The translations under genes and the position numbers were made by a program. Below the pieces are notes generated by a model that did not search any database, had not been told where the DNA came from, and saw nothing but the letters and a program-made list of their open reading frames with translations. A stretch of DNA of 64,000 nucleotides from Saccharum officinarum (taxonomy: Eukaryota; Streptophyta; Magnoliopsida; Poales; Poaceae), in assembly GCA_020631735.1 (NCBI GenBank), contig CM036215.1, positions 13,480,346-13,544,345 on the forward strand, given 5' to 3'. Shown one piece after another: positions 11,617-22,732 of the stretch (the first letter of the stretch is position 1; every line of letters starts with the position of its first letter).

Positions 11617-13639
11617 TCATGGCCAACCTTGCCCTGGCCACCCCGGAGAAGCAGTCCCGCCTTGACCCCCGGGCGTGTTCCATCCAGGCGCTTGCGGGTT
11701 GTTCGAACCCGCCGACGGAGGCTGTAAAAATTTGATGTCTATGTCAAACAAGCAAATGCAGAAACAAAACACTGAGGAATCGATACTCACAGGAGTAGCA
11801 TCCGTGTTCTGAGACGGTGGTGGAGGAGTCATGAGCGTCGCGGGCACCTGCATGCCCTGGGAGGCCATGAACGTGATGAGATCTTGCATCTGCTTAGCTT
11901 GGGCCTCCAACTGGGCCTCCATCTGGGACCGCATCTGGGCCTCGGCAAGCTTGCGCTCCTCCCTCTCTTTCTAGGCGGGCCTGCGATAATACAAAGGGAA
12001 TGTTAGAACAATGCAAATATTTAAACATCAATGTACGACGAGTAAAACAAAAATAACCTCGAGCTCGGTGACCCGTGACTGTGAAGGCGACGGGCGTGGG
12101 CGTATGGGGACGCTCCCGCTCGTGGTCTGTGCTCGGAGCTGGGACAGAGTGGGAGTGGAGGACAAGTCGATGACGCCGTCGCCAAGCCAATACCGCCCAT
12201 GCTTCTTCCCTCCTCCGACCCTCATCACGAGGCTTCCGTCTAGGTCCTCGCTGGTCGGATCAAAGTCGGCCCCATGGACCGCCCTTGCCGCCTCTGTGTA
12301 GTCAGTGAGGCGGATGTGGACGCTGGAGTTGGAGTATGCCTCGGGGGGGTCGTCGGGGTTGTAGGAGGTCTCCGGTGCGGTGGCCTTGCCCTTGTGGGAC
12401 ATGGCGTATGCCATGAACGTGCTGCAAGGCTGGCCACTGTGTGACGCCGTCTGCGAGGAAGACAACAAGATGATTAGTAATTAGGCAACATTTGAGCGTT
12501 ACAATACATAAAGTGTTTCACGTACCCAAGCTTGTGCGTACTCGGCTAGGTTGCGGTTGCCCTGGTGGTGTGGTACACCTGGCATCTGCAGACGCGCCTC
12601 CCGGGCCTCGGCGTGCTGGGCGGTCCACTCTTCAGAGAGCCACCGGTCCACGATCATCTCCCAGCACTCGGGAAACGACTAGCACCATTGGGGGACCATC
12701 TGCACATCATCAAGTATTTCACATATAAGCGTCAGATGAAATGAGCATAGCTTAATCTCAAAAGGAATCACTTACCTGAATGTACTGCGCCCGGCTCAGC
12801 ATCATGCCTCTCGCCTCGACCTTCGAGACCCTCCGTCCTTCGACCGTGGCATTGTAGTTGACGATGGCCTGAAGTCTCGCCTCATAGATGATGTCGGTGA
12901 CGAGCTTCCTGCAGGACCTTGTACTCACCACCTCCGCCTCGGCCTCCTTCCCCTGCTCACACCTATAGAAGTCCTGCATACAGATGCAATACAAACTCTA
13001 AGAAATTCAAGAAAAGTACGATGAATGCGATGTTGTGTGACGAAGACTTACCCACAGCTCCACTCTGACCCTCGCCGCCTTGTTTGGGTAGTTCGGGTCT
13101 GGGGCGACGGTGTAGTGGTCAAATGTGTAGGCCGACTCTCTCTTCCTGGCATACTGTACTATGCCAGGGTAGTGCTCGCGGCACAGGAGACCTAGGATGC
13201 CATTGGGTTTGCGGCCGCGACCCTCCACAAACTCCCAATGCCTGCACAAGTGATACAGAAAGATTATTAGTTTCTATTTTAATTTTAAACATATCATATG
13301 AACGAGTAGTTAAAACATGTACCTTTGTCCAACGGGGTGGATCACTGGGCGTTGGTGAAGTGGTATCGGTCGGGCCGGGAGGCTGGCGGGACCTCGCAAG
13401 TAGGGTGTGGACGCCCTTGAGGCAGGCGAACCCTCATTTGCCTCGGCCGACGGCTCATCCTCATGCTCAGGGTCCTCCTGCCCCTCGTCCGCCTGAGCCT
13501 CGGCCTCGGGCGTGGCCGGCACCTCGTCCTCCGGTGGAGTCGGCTCCCTCCGGCGGCGACCCCTCCTTTGCCGAGATGGCCCGTCGTCCTGCGAGGCCCG
13601 GTACAGGGAGCTCATCGACCTCTGACGTCCGCCTGGCAT
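11617..13639 (-). pseudogene. CACTA tnpA-like protein (Transposase_24 type), multi-exon, decayed
   Basis: This is the second CACTA gene, expected to bind subterminal repeats. Exons on the minus strand are roughly 13639-13323 (start MPGGRQRSMSSLYRAS), 13241-13052 (HWEFVEGRGR..), 12973-12776, 12699-12526, 12450-12058, 11985-11791 and 11722-11617. Most junctions show GT/AG signals. The protein has a Ser/Arg-rich N-terminus, a conserved central region, and a Glu/Gln-rich coiled-coil-like segment (EAQMRSQMEAQLEAQ) before a Pro/Gly-rich tail. Two breaks are visible: an in-frame TAG near 12680 in the fourth exon, and a 1-nt shift near 11965 in the sixth. Exon edges are inferred from sequence and not transcript-supported. 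Confidence 0.7.
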
Positions 13640-13780
13640 CTTGGCTCGACCTCCTGCATTTAAACAGAACAAACAATATTGTATTAGAAATAACATAATG
13701 AAATATATACAAAATAAATAAAACCCTAGATCCCAAGAAAAAACATAACAAGAGTAGAATATAACATAATATTACATGAA

Positions 13781-14479
13781 TTATAAATAATCTGCATCAT
13801 CGGGATTAGCCGGAGCATAAGTGTCATCATCGATGTCAACCATGTCTAAGTACTCCTCAGTATCCGAAGACGGGAGGTTGTCTTCATTTGCTTCGCCTAA
13901 AAGGAATCGTTCTAGCATTTGTATGTCCTTCTCATTTACCACCTCATCCCCAGCGTCCTCGTCATCATTCTCTACTTTCATTTCCATCGCTTCGATCAAG
14001 TCTATCGTGAACGTCCCTTGTAGCCCAGCTTCTTGAAAGAACTCCCCATCATACGTGTTTGTGTTGAAGTTATAATCCTCATCATTGGGGAGAGGTAGTT
14101 TAGCATGTGGCGATATCTTGTGCACAATATACCAACCCAAGATATGCTCTTTGCTTTTGCACGCATATGGTGTGTAATAAACCTGCGTGGCCTGTTGAGC
14201 CATAATATACACATCGGCTCCTGGATAGATAGAATCCTGTCGAATTTCAACTAGCCCAAGATTTGGTGTGAGCCTCGTTACTCCAGGGTTGAACCAATGG
14301 CATTTGAATATTACAGGATTCAGAGGCTTGTCACTGTGAAATGAAAGTTCATATATTTCTTCAATTCTTCCATAGTAGTCACGGTTGTCATTGCCTGGAG
14401 TACAAACTCCGCTGTTTGTGGTTTTCCGATTGGGCCGACTCTGCTCGTATATCGCTGTGTGGAAGTGATATCCATTCAC
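13781..14479 (-). CDS. CACTA transposase C-terminal exon (DUF4216)
   Basis: The frame contains the DUF4216 signature that follows DUF4218 in plant CACTA tnpD proteins: ELSFHSDKP, FKCHWFNP and YYTPYACKS are visible. After it comes an acidic tail. The exon is contiguous in order with the transposase ORF at 14924-17398 on the same strand. A possible connecting exon lies near 14726-14920, but I could not place its junctions. The frame itself is intact for 232 codons. Confidence 0.75.
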   Translation of the reverse strand: MNGYHFHTAIYEQSRPNRKTTNSGVCTPGNDNRDYYGRIEEIYELSFHSDKPLNPVIFKCHWFNPGVTRLTPNLGLVEIRQDSIYPGADVYIMAQQATQVYYTPYACKSKEHILGWYIVHKISPHAKLPLPNDEDYNFNTNTYDGEFFQEAGLQGTFTIDLIEAMEMKVENDDEDAGDEVVNEKDIQMLERFLLGEANEDNLPSSDTEEYLDMVDIDDDTYAPANPDDADYL

Positions 14480-14923
14480 ATCGTAACCGTTAAATGACTT
14501 GACCCTACGGTCAAAGCCGTTTGCAACCTATCTCAGCTCTTGACTCATAGACGCATCGGTCTGAGCCTGCAAGGTGAAGCAAGGTATAACATTATTAAGT
14601 CCGAACGTAGGAGCCAGTTGGAATATCGGACTAAGTATGACCTCGGTTGGACAGGACCTTCTGTCGGAACCAAGAAATGAAATCGGGCCTCCCTTGCCCC
14701 GCCCCGTTTGCAATTAGGGTTTCGGCTATCGGGTCAGAAGGAGGCCTTGGCCCATTCCATAATTGATGAAGAAATTCCCTGTACGGAAGAAAAACAAGGG
14801 TGTTTGATGCAGAATAGTGTCGGTGAATTGAATGAACATAGTTGAGAACTTACCCCATGTACGGCTGCACCTCATCAAGGTTGGTAAGCACGTATAGCAT
14901 GATCTTTCGCCACTCTTCATAGT

Positions 14924-17398
14924 TCAACTGCTTAACTGTGGATCCACTTGTCGCGCCTTGCTGGCCTCAAAAAAGGCTAAGACTCGATTCATTTTCTCCA
15001 GCATTGTAACGAGGGGTGCATTATGCACGCTAGGAAGGTTCTCGGAGTAGTATTTTTCAGTGAAGTTTGACACCTCCTCTAGAATGAATGCCTCTGCAAT
15101 GGAAGCCTCAATTTTGGCTTTGTTTCTACATTTCTTGCGAAGAGTCTTCAGATTTCTCTCGACTGGATAGCACCAACGGCAATGCACAGGCCCTCCCATT
15201 CGAACCTCATTAGGGAGGTGTACGATCAAATGCAACATCAGAGTGAAGAAGCCTGGTGGAAAGATCTTCTCCGGCTTACAGATCAACACAGGTGCAGCTT
15301 TCTCCAAGTCAGCAATGATGGACCGAGATATCTCCTTGGCACAAAGTTGGCGGAACAAATAGCTCAACTTTTCCAGGACAACCCACATAGGCTCAGGAAC
15401 ATAGCCTCGAACCATCACCGGAAGAAGGCGCTCGATCCATACGTGGAAGTCATGACTCTTCATTCCTAGGACTCGCAGACTAGATAAGTTGACTCCTCTC
15501 CTCAGATTCGCTGTATATCCATCAGGGAACGTCAATGTCTGGATCCATTGAAGTATTTCTTTCCTTTGTGGCCTGCTCAAGACGAAATCGGCCTTGGGCC
15601 GTGTCCATCTCCTGCCGGGATGAGGAGACCGCATCTCTTGCTTTGGTCTATCGCACAAGAGTGCCAGGTCTAATCTAGCCTTAGGGTTGTTCTTGGACTT
15701 TTCAGTGTCCATGAGTGTTCCCCAAAGTGCCTCGGCGATGTTCTTTTTAGTGTGCATTACATCAATATTATGTGGCAGAAGAAGGTCATCGTAATAGGGG
15801 AGCCTTTCCAAGCCTGACTTATGCGTCCACATATGTTCCTTACCATACCCCGCAAAACGATCGTCTCTTTCATTGAACTTGAGAGCATCTATTTGAGCAT
15901 GAACCTCGACACCGGTCAGCATCCGAGGTGGAGGATCTATCACCACGACCCCTTTAGTGAAGTTCTTGGTGTCTTGTCTAAAAGGATGGTCAAGAGGCAG
16001 GAATTGTCGATGTTGGTCGAACGCCGAATACTTGCCACCCTTCTTCAACCAGATAAATCTCATAGCTGTCTTGCAAACCGGGCATGAGAACTTGCCGTGG
16101 ACACACCAGGCACAGAATATCCCATATGCCAGGTAGTCATGCAGTGAGTACTGGTACCAGATATGCATTGTGAAGTTTGACCTTGAAGCTCGGTCGTATG
16201 TCAATACCCCTTCGTTCCAAGTAGTTTCCAATTCATCAATCAGAGGCTCCATGTACACACCCATGTTATTCCCCGGGTGTCCAGGAATTATCAACGACAA
16301 GAAGACAGTATGACGTTGAAATAGGACGCTGGGGGGAAGATTGAGGGGGATAACGAAAACGGGCCAACAGGTGTAGGGGGCAGCCATGAGTCCATAGGGG
16401 TTGAAACCGTCTATAGCAAACGCAACATGAACATTACGAGCCTCTCTACTTTTGTCATGATGAATGCGATCAAAGTGGACCCATGCTTCACCATCGGCGG
16501 GATGTACCATCTTCTCAGGATTGTATCGTGTACCCTGTTTGTGCCATCTCATCTGTTTCGCGGATTCCTCGGTCATGTAGAGACGTTGGATCCTCGGTGT
16601 GAACAGCAGGTAACGCAGGACTTTCATGGGGATAGAAAGTTGTCTCTTCAGGCCTTCACCATCGTCTACCTCCATGTATCTCGACGCTTTACACTTCGGA
16701 CAGTAACCTGCATCCTTGAGATCTTTTCTGAAGAGGACGCACCCATTTGGACATGCATGTATCTGCTCATACGGCATCTTCAGTGCACGAAGCAGTTTCT
16801 GTGACTCGTACAGGCTCTTTGGCAATATGTGGCCGTCCGGAAGCATGCTACCAAATAGGGCCAACATACCATCGAACGCTTCTCGACTCAGGTTGAACTG
16901 GGACTTGAACCCCATCACACGGCCAATGGCATCCAGTTGAGAAACCGTTGTCCGATCATGAAGGGGTTTCTGTGCTGAAGACATCATGTCGTAGAACGCC
17001 TTTGCGGTCTTCTCCATCTCCTCCTCCGTACGTCCTGCAGCGTACTGTGCTTGTTGGAAGTCATCTAACAGGTCTGCTACCCCAGCATCAGCATCAAAGT
17101 CCTGCAGACGTGGTCGCACCGCCTCCTCTCTCAAATGATGTACTTCACCATGGTAGATCCACCGGGTGTAGTCTGGCGTGAATCCATGGTTCAGAAGATG
17201 TTTACCCATGTTCTCCTTGTCTTGCCTTCGCCGGTTCCCACATCTGCTGCACGGGCACAATACTTTCATCTCTCCTCGCCGAGCCGGGCCAAATGCATGG
17301 TTCAAGAAAGTATCTGTCTTGTGCAACCATTCATCACTGAAATCACTCTTGCTTCTGCGGCCCGTGTACATCCACTGACGGTCATCCATCCTACTGTC
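14924..17398 (-). CDS. CACTA transposase (TNP2/tnpD) main exon
   Basis: The enzyme cuts and joins CACTA ends. The long open frame has three parts in order. First is an N-terminal Transpos_assoc zinc-like region (VLCPCSRCGNRRRQ, HGFTPDYTRWIYHGE). Next is the Transposase_21/TNP2 core, including CPNGCVLFRKD, YCPKCKASRY and AIDGFNPYG, whose Asp is the likely first catalytic residue. Last is DUF4218, with HLPNEVRMGGP and CRWCYPVERNLKTLR. I chose MDDSRMDDRQWMYTGRR as the start because the roughly 25 codons upstream derive from a tRNA-like repeat. No internal stop is seen in over 800 codons, so this copy may be fairly young, although the element has lost its 5' terminus. Confidence 0.85.
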   Translation of the reverse strand, partial: DSRMDDRQWMYTGRRSKSDFSDEWLHKTDTFLNHAFGPARRGEMKVLCPCSRCGNRRRQDKENMGKHLLNHGFTPDYTRWIYHGEVHHLREEAVRPRLQDFDADAGVADLLDDFQQAQYAAGRTEEEMEKTAKAFYDMMSSAQKPLHDRTTVSQLDAIGRVMGFKSQFNLSREAFDGMLALFGSMLPDGHILPKSLYESQKLLRALKMPYEQIHACPNGCVLFRKDLKDAGYCPKCKASRYMEVDDGEGLKRQLSIPMKVLRYLLFTPRIQRLYMTEESAKQMRWHKQGTRYNPEKMVHPADGEAWVHFDRIHHDKSREARNVHVAFAIDGFNPYGLMAAPYTCWPVFVIPLNLPPSVLFQRHTVFLSLIIPGHPGNNMGVYMEPLIDELETTWNEGVLTYDRASRSNFTMHIWYQYSLHDYLAYGIFCAWCVHGKFSCPVCKTAMRFIWLKKGGKYSAFDQHRQFLPLDHPFRQDTKNFTKGVVVIDPPPRMLTGVEVHAQIDALKFNERDDRFAGYGKEHMWTHKSGLERLPYYDDLLLPHNIDVMHTKKNIAEALWGTLMDTEKSKNNPKARLDLALLCDRPKQEMRSPHPGRRWTRPKADFVLSRPQRKEILQWIQTLTFPDGYTANLRRGVNLSSLRVLGMKSHDFHVWIERLLPVMVRGYVPEPMWVVLEKLSYLFRQLCAKEISRSIIADLEKAAPVLICKPEKIFPPGFFTLMLHLIVHLPNEVRMGGPVHCRWCYPVERNLKTLRKKCRNKAKIEASIAEAFILEEVSNFTEKYYSENLPSVHNAPLVTMLEKMNRVLAFFEASKARQVDPQLSS

Positions 17399-17434
17399 AT
17401 CCATCCAAGTGGTCCCGGTGAGAGATGTGAGTGT

Positions 17435-17510
17435 GATTCCTAGGAATCGAACTCGCGCTGGCAGCAAGCACACCGGCTACGCTAGCCACCCATGCTAGTG
17501 CACGGTTCCC
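17435..17510 (-). repeat. tRNA-like SINE head fused to the transposase 5' side
   Basis: On the minus strand TAGCGTAGCCGG (17473-17484) matches the pol III A-box consensus TRGCNNAGYNGG at every position. GTTCGATTCC (17443-17452) matches the B box except for its first base. The A-B spacing of about 20 nt is shorter than in a tRNA, and no acceptor stem pairs, so a SINE relic fits better than a tRNA gene. No target duplication was found. Confidence 0.45.
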
Positions 17511-19401
17511 GTACGAGAACAATCTGTTGTGAAGGATTCGCAAAACACATCAACACCTGTGGACATATTCAGCAAATTGCAACCAGCACTGTCCTGTTCT
17601 TACACAAGAAGAGAGTTAAAAGGACTGCTACAAATATTGGGGACTGAGATGTATAATGGTACTGTGGGTCAATAGAGACATAGAGAAACCTAAGACACTA
17701 AAACACTCGACTATTATACCTTAACACCCTCTCTCAAATGCAACATGAATGCAGTGTCATTGCATTAGGAGAGCTGACACTATTATACCTTAACACCCCC
17801 TCTCAAAGATGTCATCAAAGCGTGCAACTCTTGAACAATGTCAATATATACCATTTACAAATATTGGGGACTATATTAGATGATTGTATTGAGGCCATAT
17901 AGGGAGTATACATAGAGTACATGAGAAACTAAGAGAGGGAAACCCTAGACTACAAGATTACACTAATACCCTTAACTATTATATCTTAACAAGGACCACA
18001 CCATTGCCTACTTGTATAACAAATTTTGAAATTTACAATGGACACCAATCTATACCAATCTACTTGAGTTAATCAATTCAAAAGAAAACTCACAGTTAGC
18101 AACAGCAATATGAATAGACCAAAGCAATGCATGGATCATTGACTATCCAAAAGTTTATGCAAACACCTGCTCTTTTGACTTACATTTAACAAAATAAGAA
18201 AAATTAAGATTCCATGCAAAATGCCATATCAGACATCTAAACAGGCAGTACGAATTGCATGTGGACTGTGGTACAGGTGAAATGAACTCAATCATGAATG
18301 TGGACTACCCACTGAATGTACAAAAATTTCAGCTTATAGTTACCAGCACATGCACTTTGACAAGCCGAATGTGCATTGCTTCAACCACCAAATTTGCTGT
18401 TCATACCGAGCACCCCATCAGCCCATCCATAACCACATCTCCATACACTCAGTGGATACACACATGCATCCTGAGCATTGGCAGAACTACCTGCTACCCC
18501 ATCAACCACCAAATTTGCTTATAGGTCTAGATGAAGCTGTCGCGGAGATAACGCAGCTCAAGGCCCGGGTGGTGACGTGAGCAAGAGGAAAACACGCTAC
18601 AACCTCGTCAGCGACTCTGGTTCCAAACCCCTGGCCCTGCCGCCGCAGGAAAACGGCTGCTGCAGGCGCAGGACATTTGATGACATCCTCATCAACTCCA
18701 CTAGGAAGAAAAGTGAACTCTCTCGGATGATCTTGCCGGATTGACAGACTCAATGCACTAGTGACATCCTCATCAACTCTACTAGTACCAGCTAGCAGCG
18801 TATTATTTGTTCCATGTCATCAACCGCCGACGGAGGCCACGTAGTTTTCCATGGATCTGTCGCTGCTTCAGGGTTATTCCATCTACTGAGCTACTACGGT
18901 CTACGGCTACATATCTATCTATCCGTCCATCCATCAATAGAGCAGTCTTGTATTCTTGAATGGTGTTGTTTCAGTTCTGAAATTATCGCCCTACTGTGAA
19001 AATGTTTTTTTCCCTGCTGTAACCGAATTATGTGCTTTCAGTTCTAATCATGTGCTTTCAGTTAGCAATTTTAGTTTGCAATTCCAGCTTGCAATTTCAG
19101 TTAGCAATTTCAGCTTGAGGTACATTTTCTGATTGCAGCCTTATACCCAAAATATGTATGAATCATATCGGTACTTTGCTTGCAGCTCATATGCCAATGT
19201 AAATATATTTAGATCATTTCTTTTTGATGTAGAGGGCAACTAGAGATGGACCACAACTGTATGGCATTGACTAGAGATGGACTCACCGTCGCAGGGGACG
19301 ACGCAGCGGAAGGAGGCCGACGCAGGGGACGATGAACGGGGGCTCGGTGGCGGGTCGCTCCTCCCGTCGGCCCTCCCTGCCTTCCCCTCGTGGACGGCGG
19401 C
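17510..19401. other. Repeat-rich intergenic DNA left of the gap
   Basis: No supported gene. Two related segments, 17629-17815 and 17856-17995, both start TACAAATATTGGGGACT and end with a CTATTATAYCTTAACA phrase; they look like diverged LTR or promoter-like direct repeats. Near 19020-19125 short units such as GTGCTTTCAGTT and GCAATTTCAG repeat. Confidence 0.45.
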
Positions 19402-19501
19402 NNNNNNNNNNNNNNNNNNNNNNNNNNNNNNNNNNNNNNNNNNNNNNNNNNNNNNNNNNNNNNNNNNNNNNNNNNNNNNNNNNNNNNNNNNNNNNNNNNN
19501 N
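19402..19501. other. Assembly gap (100 N)
   Basis: Exactly 100 N, a common convention for a gap of unknown size. Sequences on either side need not be adjacent in the genome. Confidence 0.98.
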
Positions 19502-20687
19502 TCATCATCATCACTATCATCATATTTTCCTTTGTAGGCTTGGCCATAAGGCATGTTGATGTAGTGTCGAAGATGGATGGCTTGTTGAAGAGGGCGATGT
19601 TTGCAATGCCTCGCCGAGTGGTCCTCTCATCATCACTAGAGCTTTCATCATCATCACTATCAGAGTTATCACTATCCCAAGTGACCACATAACCACCACC
19701 CTTCTTCTTGTTGTTGAATGTGAAGCTCTTCTTTGTTTTCTTCTCCTTCTTGTCCTTCTTGTTCTTCTTCAACTTCAACTCCCCATCATGATATCTTTTG
19801 TCTTCATAGGGGCACTTTGCCACTACATGATCGGGGCTATTGCAATTGTAGCAAAGCACCTCCTTTGCCTTCATGAAGTCCCTTCTCTTTCTTGCACCAT
19901 AGCCTCTCTTCTTCATGAACCGACCCATCTTTTGCACTAGAAGGGCCATGATCTCATCATCAAAAGGATCATCATCATCATTCTCCACCTTGCTCTTGCC
20001 CTTAGAAGATGAAGCCTTGAATGCAATGGGCTTCTCTTGCTTGACCTTGGTTTCCTTCTTCTCTTCTACCTCATCTTCATCATCATTGTATTGGGCATCG
20101 ATCATTATATCTCCAAGCACATTGGTTGGTTTGACCTTGTCCAATCCGTCTCTAAAGATCATTCTTCTCAAGGTAGCAAACTTCTTGGGTAAACACATCA
20201 AGAACTTATGTGAGAAGTCCTTGTCCTCAACCTTCTCCCCAAGCCCCTTGAGATCATTGACAATGACTTAGAGCCTATAGAACATCTTCGGGATAGATTC
20301 ATCATCCTTCATCTTGAAAGTGGAGAACTTGTCCTTGAGCATATATAGTTTGGCACACTTTACCGTTGAAGTGCCCTCATATGTTTCCTCTAATCTTATC
20401 CATACTTCACTTGCCATTTTAAGATCCTTGATTTGCTCAAAAACCTTTGCATCAATCCCATTGTAGAGAGTATTGAGAGCCATAGTGTTGCATTGGTTGT
20501 TGATGCGGTCATTGTTGGTGAGGTTGTCGGGATCAATGATAGCATAATCATGGTGTGTCACCTCCCAAACGTTCTCATGAAGAGAGCCAAGATATTGCTT
20601 CATCTTTCTTTTCCAATGATCAAAAGATATGACACCATCAAAGAATGGAGGCTTGCCCCCGACATGGTTGAACATAACTTGAGCCAT
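19502..20687 (-). pseudogene. Ty1/copia gag polyprotein, partial
   Basis: This structural gag protein would form the virus-like particle and bind element RNA. The start is MAQVMFNHVGG at 20687. The N-terminal UBN2/gag region (HWKRKMKQYLGS, EVWIRLEETYEG) is followed by an acidic/Lys-rich region, and then a zinc knuckle, CYNCNSPDHVVAKC (CX2CX4HX4C), and a Lys-rich nucleic-acid-binding tail. A TAA at 20268-20270 interrupts the frame; the same frame resumes on both sides, and a single C-to-T change explains it. The 3' part (protease, integrase, RT) is lost at the assembly gap. Confidence 0.85.
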
Positions 20688-20727
20688 CTTACACCGAGGT
20701 TGTTAAGCCTTACAAACGGTAACCACG

Positions 20728-20739
20728 GCTCTGATACCA
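20728..20739 (-). other. Copia primer-binding site (initiator tRNA-Met)
   Basis: The minus strand reads TGGTATCAGAGC, the classic match to the 3' end of initiator tRNA-Met. It lies 2 nt from the LTR edge and about 40 nt before the gag start. Confidence 0.9.
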
Positions 20740-20741
20740 CT

Positions 20742-22725
20742 TGAAAGGTCTTGATGGCTAGAGGGGGTGAATAGCCTATTAAAATTTTCTACAAAGACAA
20801 GCTAAACAAGTTTATCAATAAAACAAATAGCGAGTTGCGAGTTTTGCTTAGCCTATGGGGTATTTGCAAGCCACCTAACCAATTCACAATTCTAGTGTAT
20901 TTGCACTCAATCGCACAAGTCAAACCGAGAAGGAAACTACAACTAGCAAGCTACACAAAGAAGCTACTCTAGCAAAGCTAACTCGCAAGCAAAGATAACT
21001 AAGAAATTAATACAAGAGAGAGTTAGGAGGGTATCACCGAGGGGCGAAGAATTGAGCCAACCAATCAATATGATCAAGAGATGAATACCAAGATAACCGA
21101 ACACCGGGATCAATCAATCACAATATGAAAGTGATGACACAAAGATTTATCCTGAGGTTCACATGCTTGCCGGCACGCTAGTCCCCGTTGTGTCCCTCTT
21201 CACCACGTGGTTCGGTGGCTAATCGGTCACACACCGAGCCTCTCAAAAGGCGCCACAAGAACCTACCAAATGGCAAAAGGTTGCAATGACACGAGCAATA
21301 TACTAATGTTGCCTTTGGCGCTTCGCCGAGGTAGGCACAAACCCCTCACAATCACCGGAGGTGGCCAAGAACAATCACCAACTCTTGCCAACGCCTCCAA
21401 GCTGCTCCAAGCCGTCTAGGTGGCGGCAACCACCAAGAGAAACAAGAATCCCGCATCAAATCAACCACCAAGTGCCAACTAGATGCAATCTCACAATGCA
21501 AATACACTTGGATCACTCAATCTCACTTCGAATATGCAAAGAAGCAAGAGAGATGAGTGGGAGGGGAGTTGCTTAGCTCAAAGTGCTCACAAGTATGTCA
21601 AAAGTTTGAGAGAGGGAGCCTTGAGCCGGCCAACGAGTATTTATAGACGTACCCCTTCGAATAGAGCCGTTAGAAACTTAAACAGCCGAAATCGCGTTGA
21701 CCGGACGTGCTGGTCCAACTGACCGGACGCGCTGGTCGCACAACGGCTAAGTCATGAAGCACTGACCGGACACGCTGGTCCAACTGACCGGACGCGCTGG
21801 TCGCCCAACGGCTAACTGCGAAGCAATGACCGGACGCGCTCATCGCGCAGACCGGACGCGCTGGAAATGACCGGACGCGCTGGTCCCGAGAGTGACCGGA
21901 CGCGCTGGTCGCCAGAGCAGCGCTCAACGAAACAACGATCGGACGCGCTGAAGAACCATGACCGGACGCGACAGTGCCAGCGTCCGGTTACAGTCTAGTA
22001 AGCTCCCTGAACGACCGGACGCGTCCGATCATCAGTGACCGGACGCGCCTCGCGTCCGATCATTGAACTGAAAAACGCACAGACGCTGAACACTGACCGG
22101 ACGCGTCCGGTCATGCAAGGACCGCGTCTGGTTCAGCGTTCGGTCACCTCTGTGACCTCCGTTCGCCTCTGTTTCTTTTCCGGACTTCCGGCGTAGTGGA
22201 AAATAGTCGTTTCAACTTCTCGAAAACGCCTGAATCCCGCCTCGCAAGCTCGGCGGGAGAGAGAGAGGACCCCAAACCCTCTCTACCGCTCAAACTCCAC
22301 CGCCTTCGCAAACATGCTAACACCACCAAGTGATCTCGTCATGTGTGAGTGTGTTAGCATTTTCACAATCATTTTTCGAGGCGATATTAGTTCTATCCAA
22401 ATGCATATGATTATGAAATACACATCTAGAGGCACTTAGGAGTTCAATAGCCGCGTCATTCCCCTCTTTATAGTACGGCTATCTATCCTATAATGTAACC
22501 ACACCCACTAGGTGTCTTGGTTACTAAAACACAACCCTTAACCATATACCTTTGCCTTGATCATGTAGGGTTGCGTCCAAATCCAAGTGTGGCCATCATG
22601 ATCACCATGTCCATCTTGCCACCAACCTTGGAATGTACTAATCCTCATATGCTACATACAACTTAGGCATAGGATTAGTACTTAGGCATTGTCACTAATT
22701 ATCAACACCAAACATAGGACTTTCA
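20742..22725 (-). mobile_element. Copia 5' LTR
   Basis: The plus-strand edges are TGAAAGGTC and GGACTTTCA, which form an imperfect inverted repeat with TG/CA ends. The LTR abuts the primer-binding site and gag on the minus strand, so it is the element's 5' LTR (1984 bp). A TATA-like box (TATAAATA on the minus strand) lies near 21638-21646. The U3 side contains a GACCGGACGCG repeat array. The partner LTR is missing, presumably in the gap. Confidence 0.85.
21695..22140. repeat. GACCGGACGCGYYGGTC repeat array within the LTR
   Basis: About 15 copies of TGACCGGACGCG(C/T), many followed by TGGTC or TCCGGTCA, are spaced irregularly just upstream (U3 side) of the TATA box. The unit is partly palindromic and CpG-rich. 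Location suggests enhancer-like or methylation-target repeats; this is inference. Confidence 0.85.
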
Positions 22726-22732
22726 GCAGTGA

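Larger units (their letters stand above)
10885..17475 (-). mobile_element. CACTA (En/Spm) transposon carrying tnpA and tnpD, 5' end missing
   Basis: The plus-strand left end starts CACTACTGGAGCTGG and is followed by more than a dozen CTTTGCCGAGAGC-type subterminal repeats in both orientations (10905-11330). Coding exons on the minus strand encode a tnpA-like protein, a DUF4216 exon and a TNP2/DUF4218 transposase, the standard order for plant CACTA elements read from right to left. No matching right terminus with TTTGCCGAG repeats appears after 17475, so the 5' end is deleted, or lies across the assembly gap. Confidence 0.85.
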
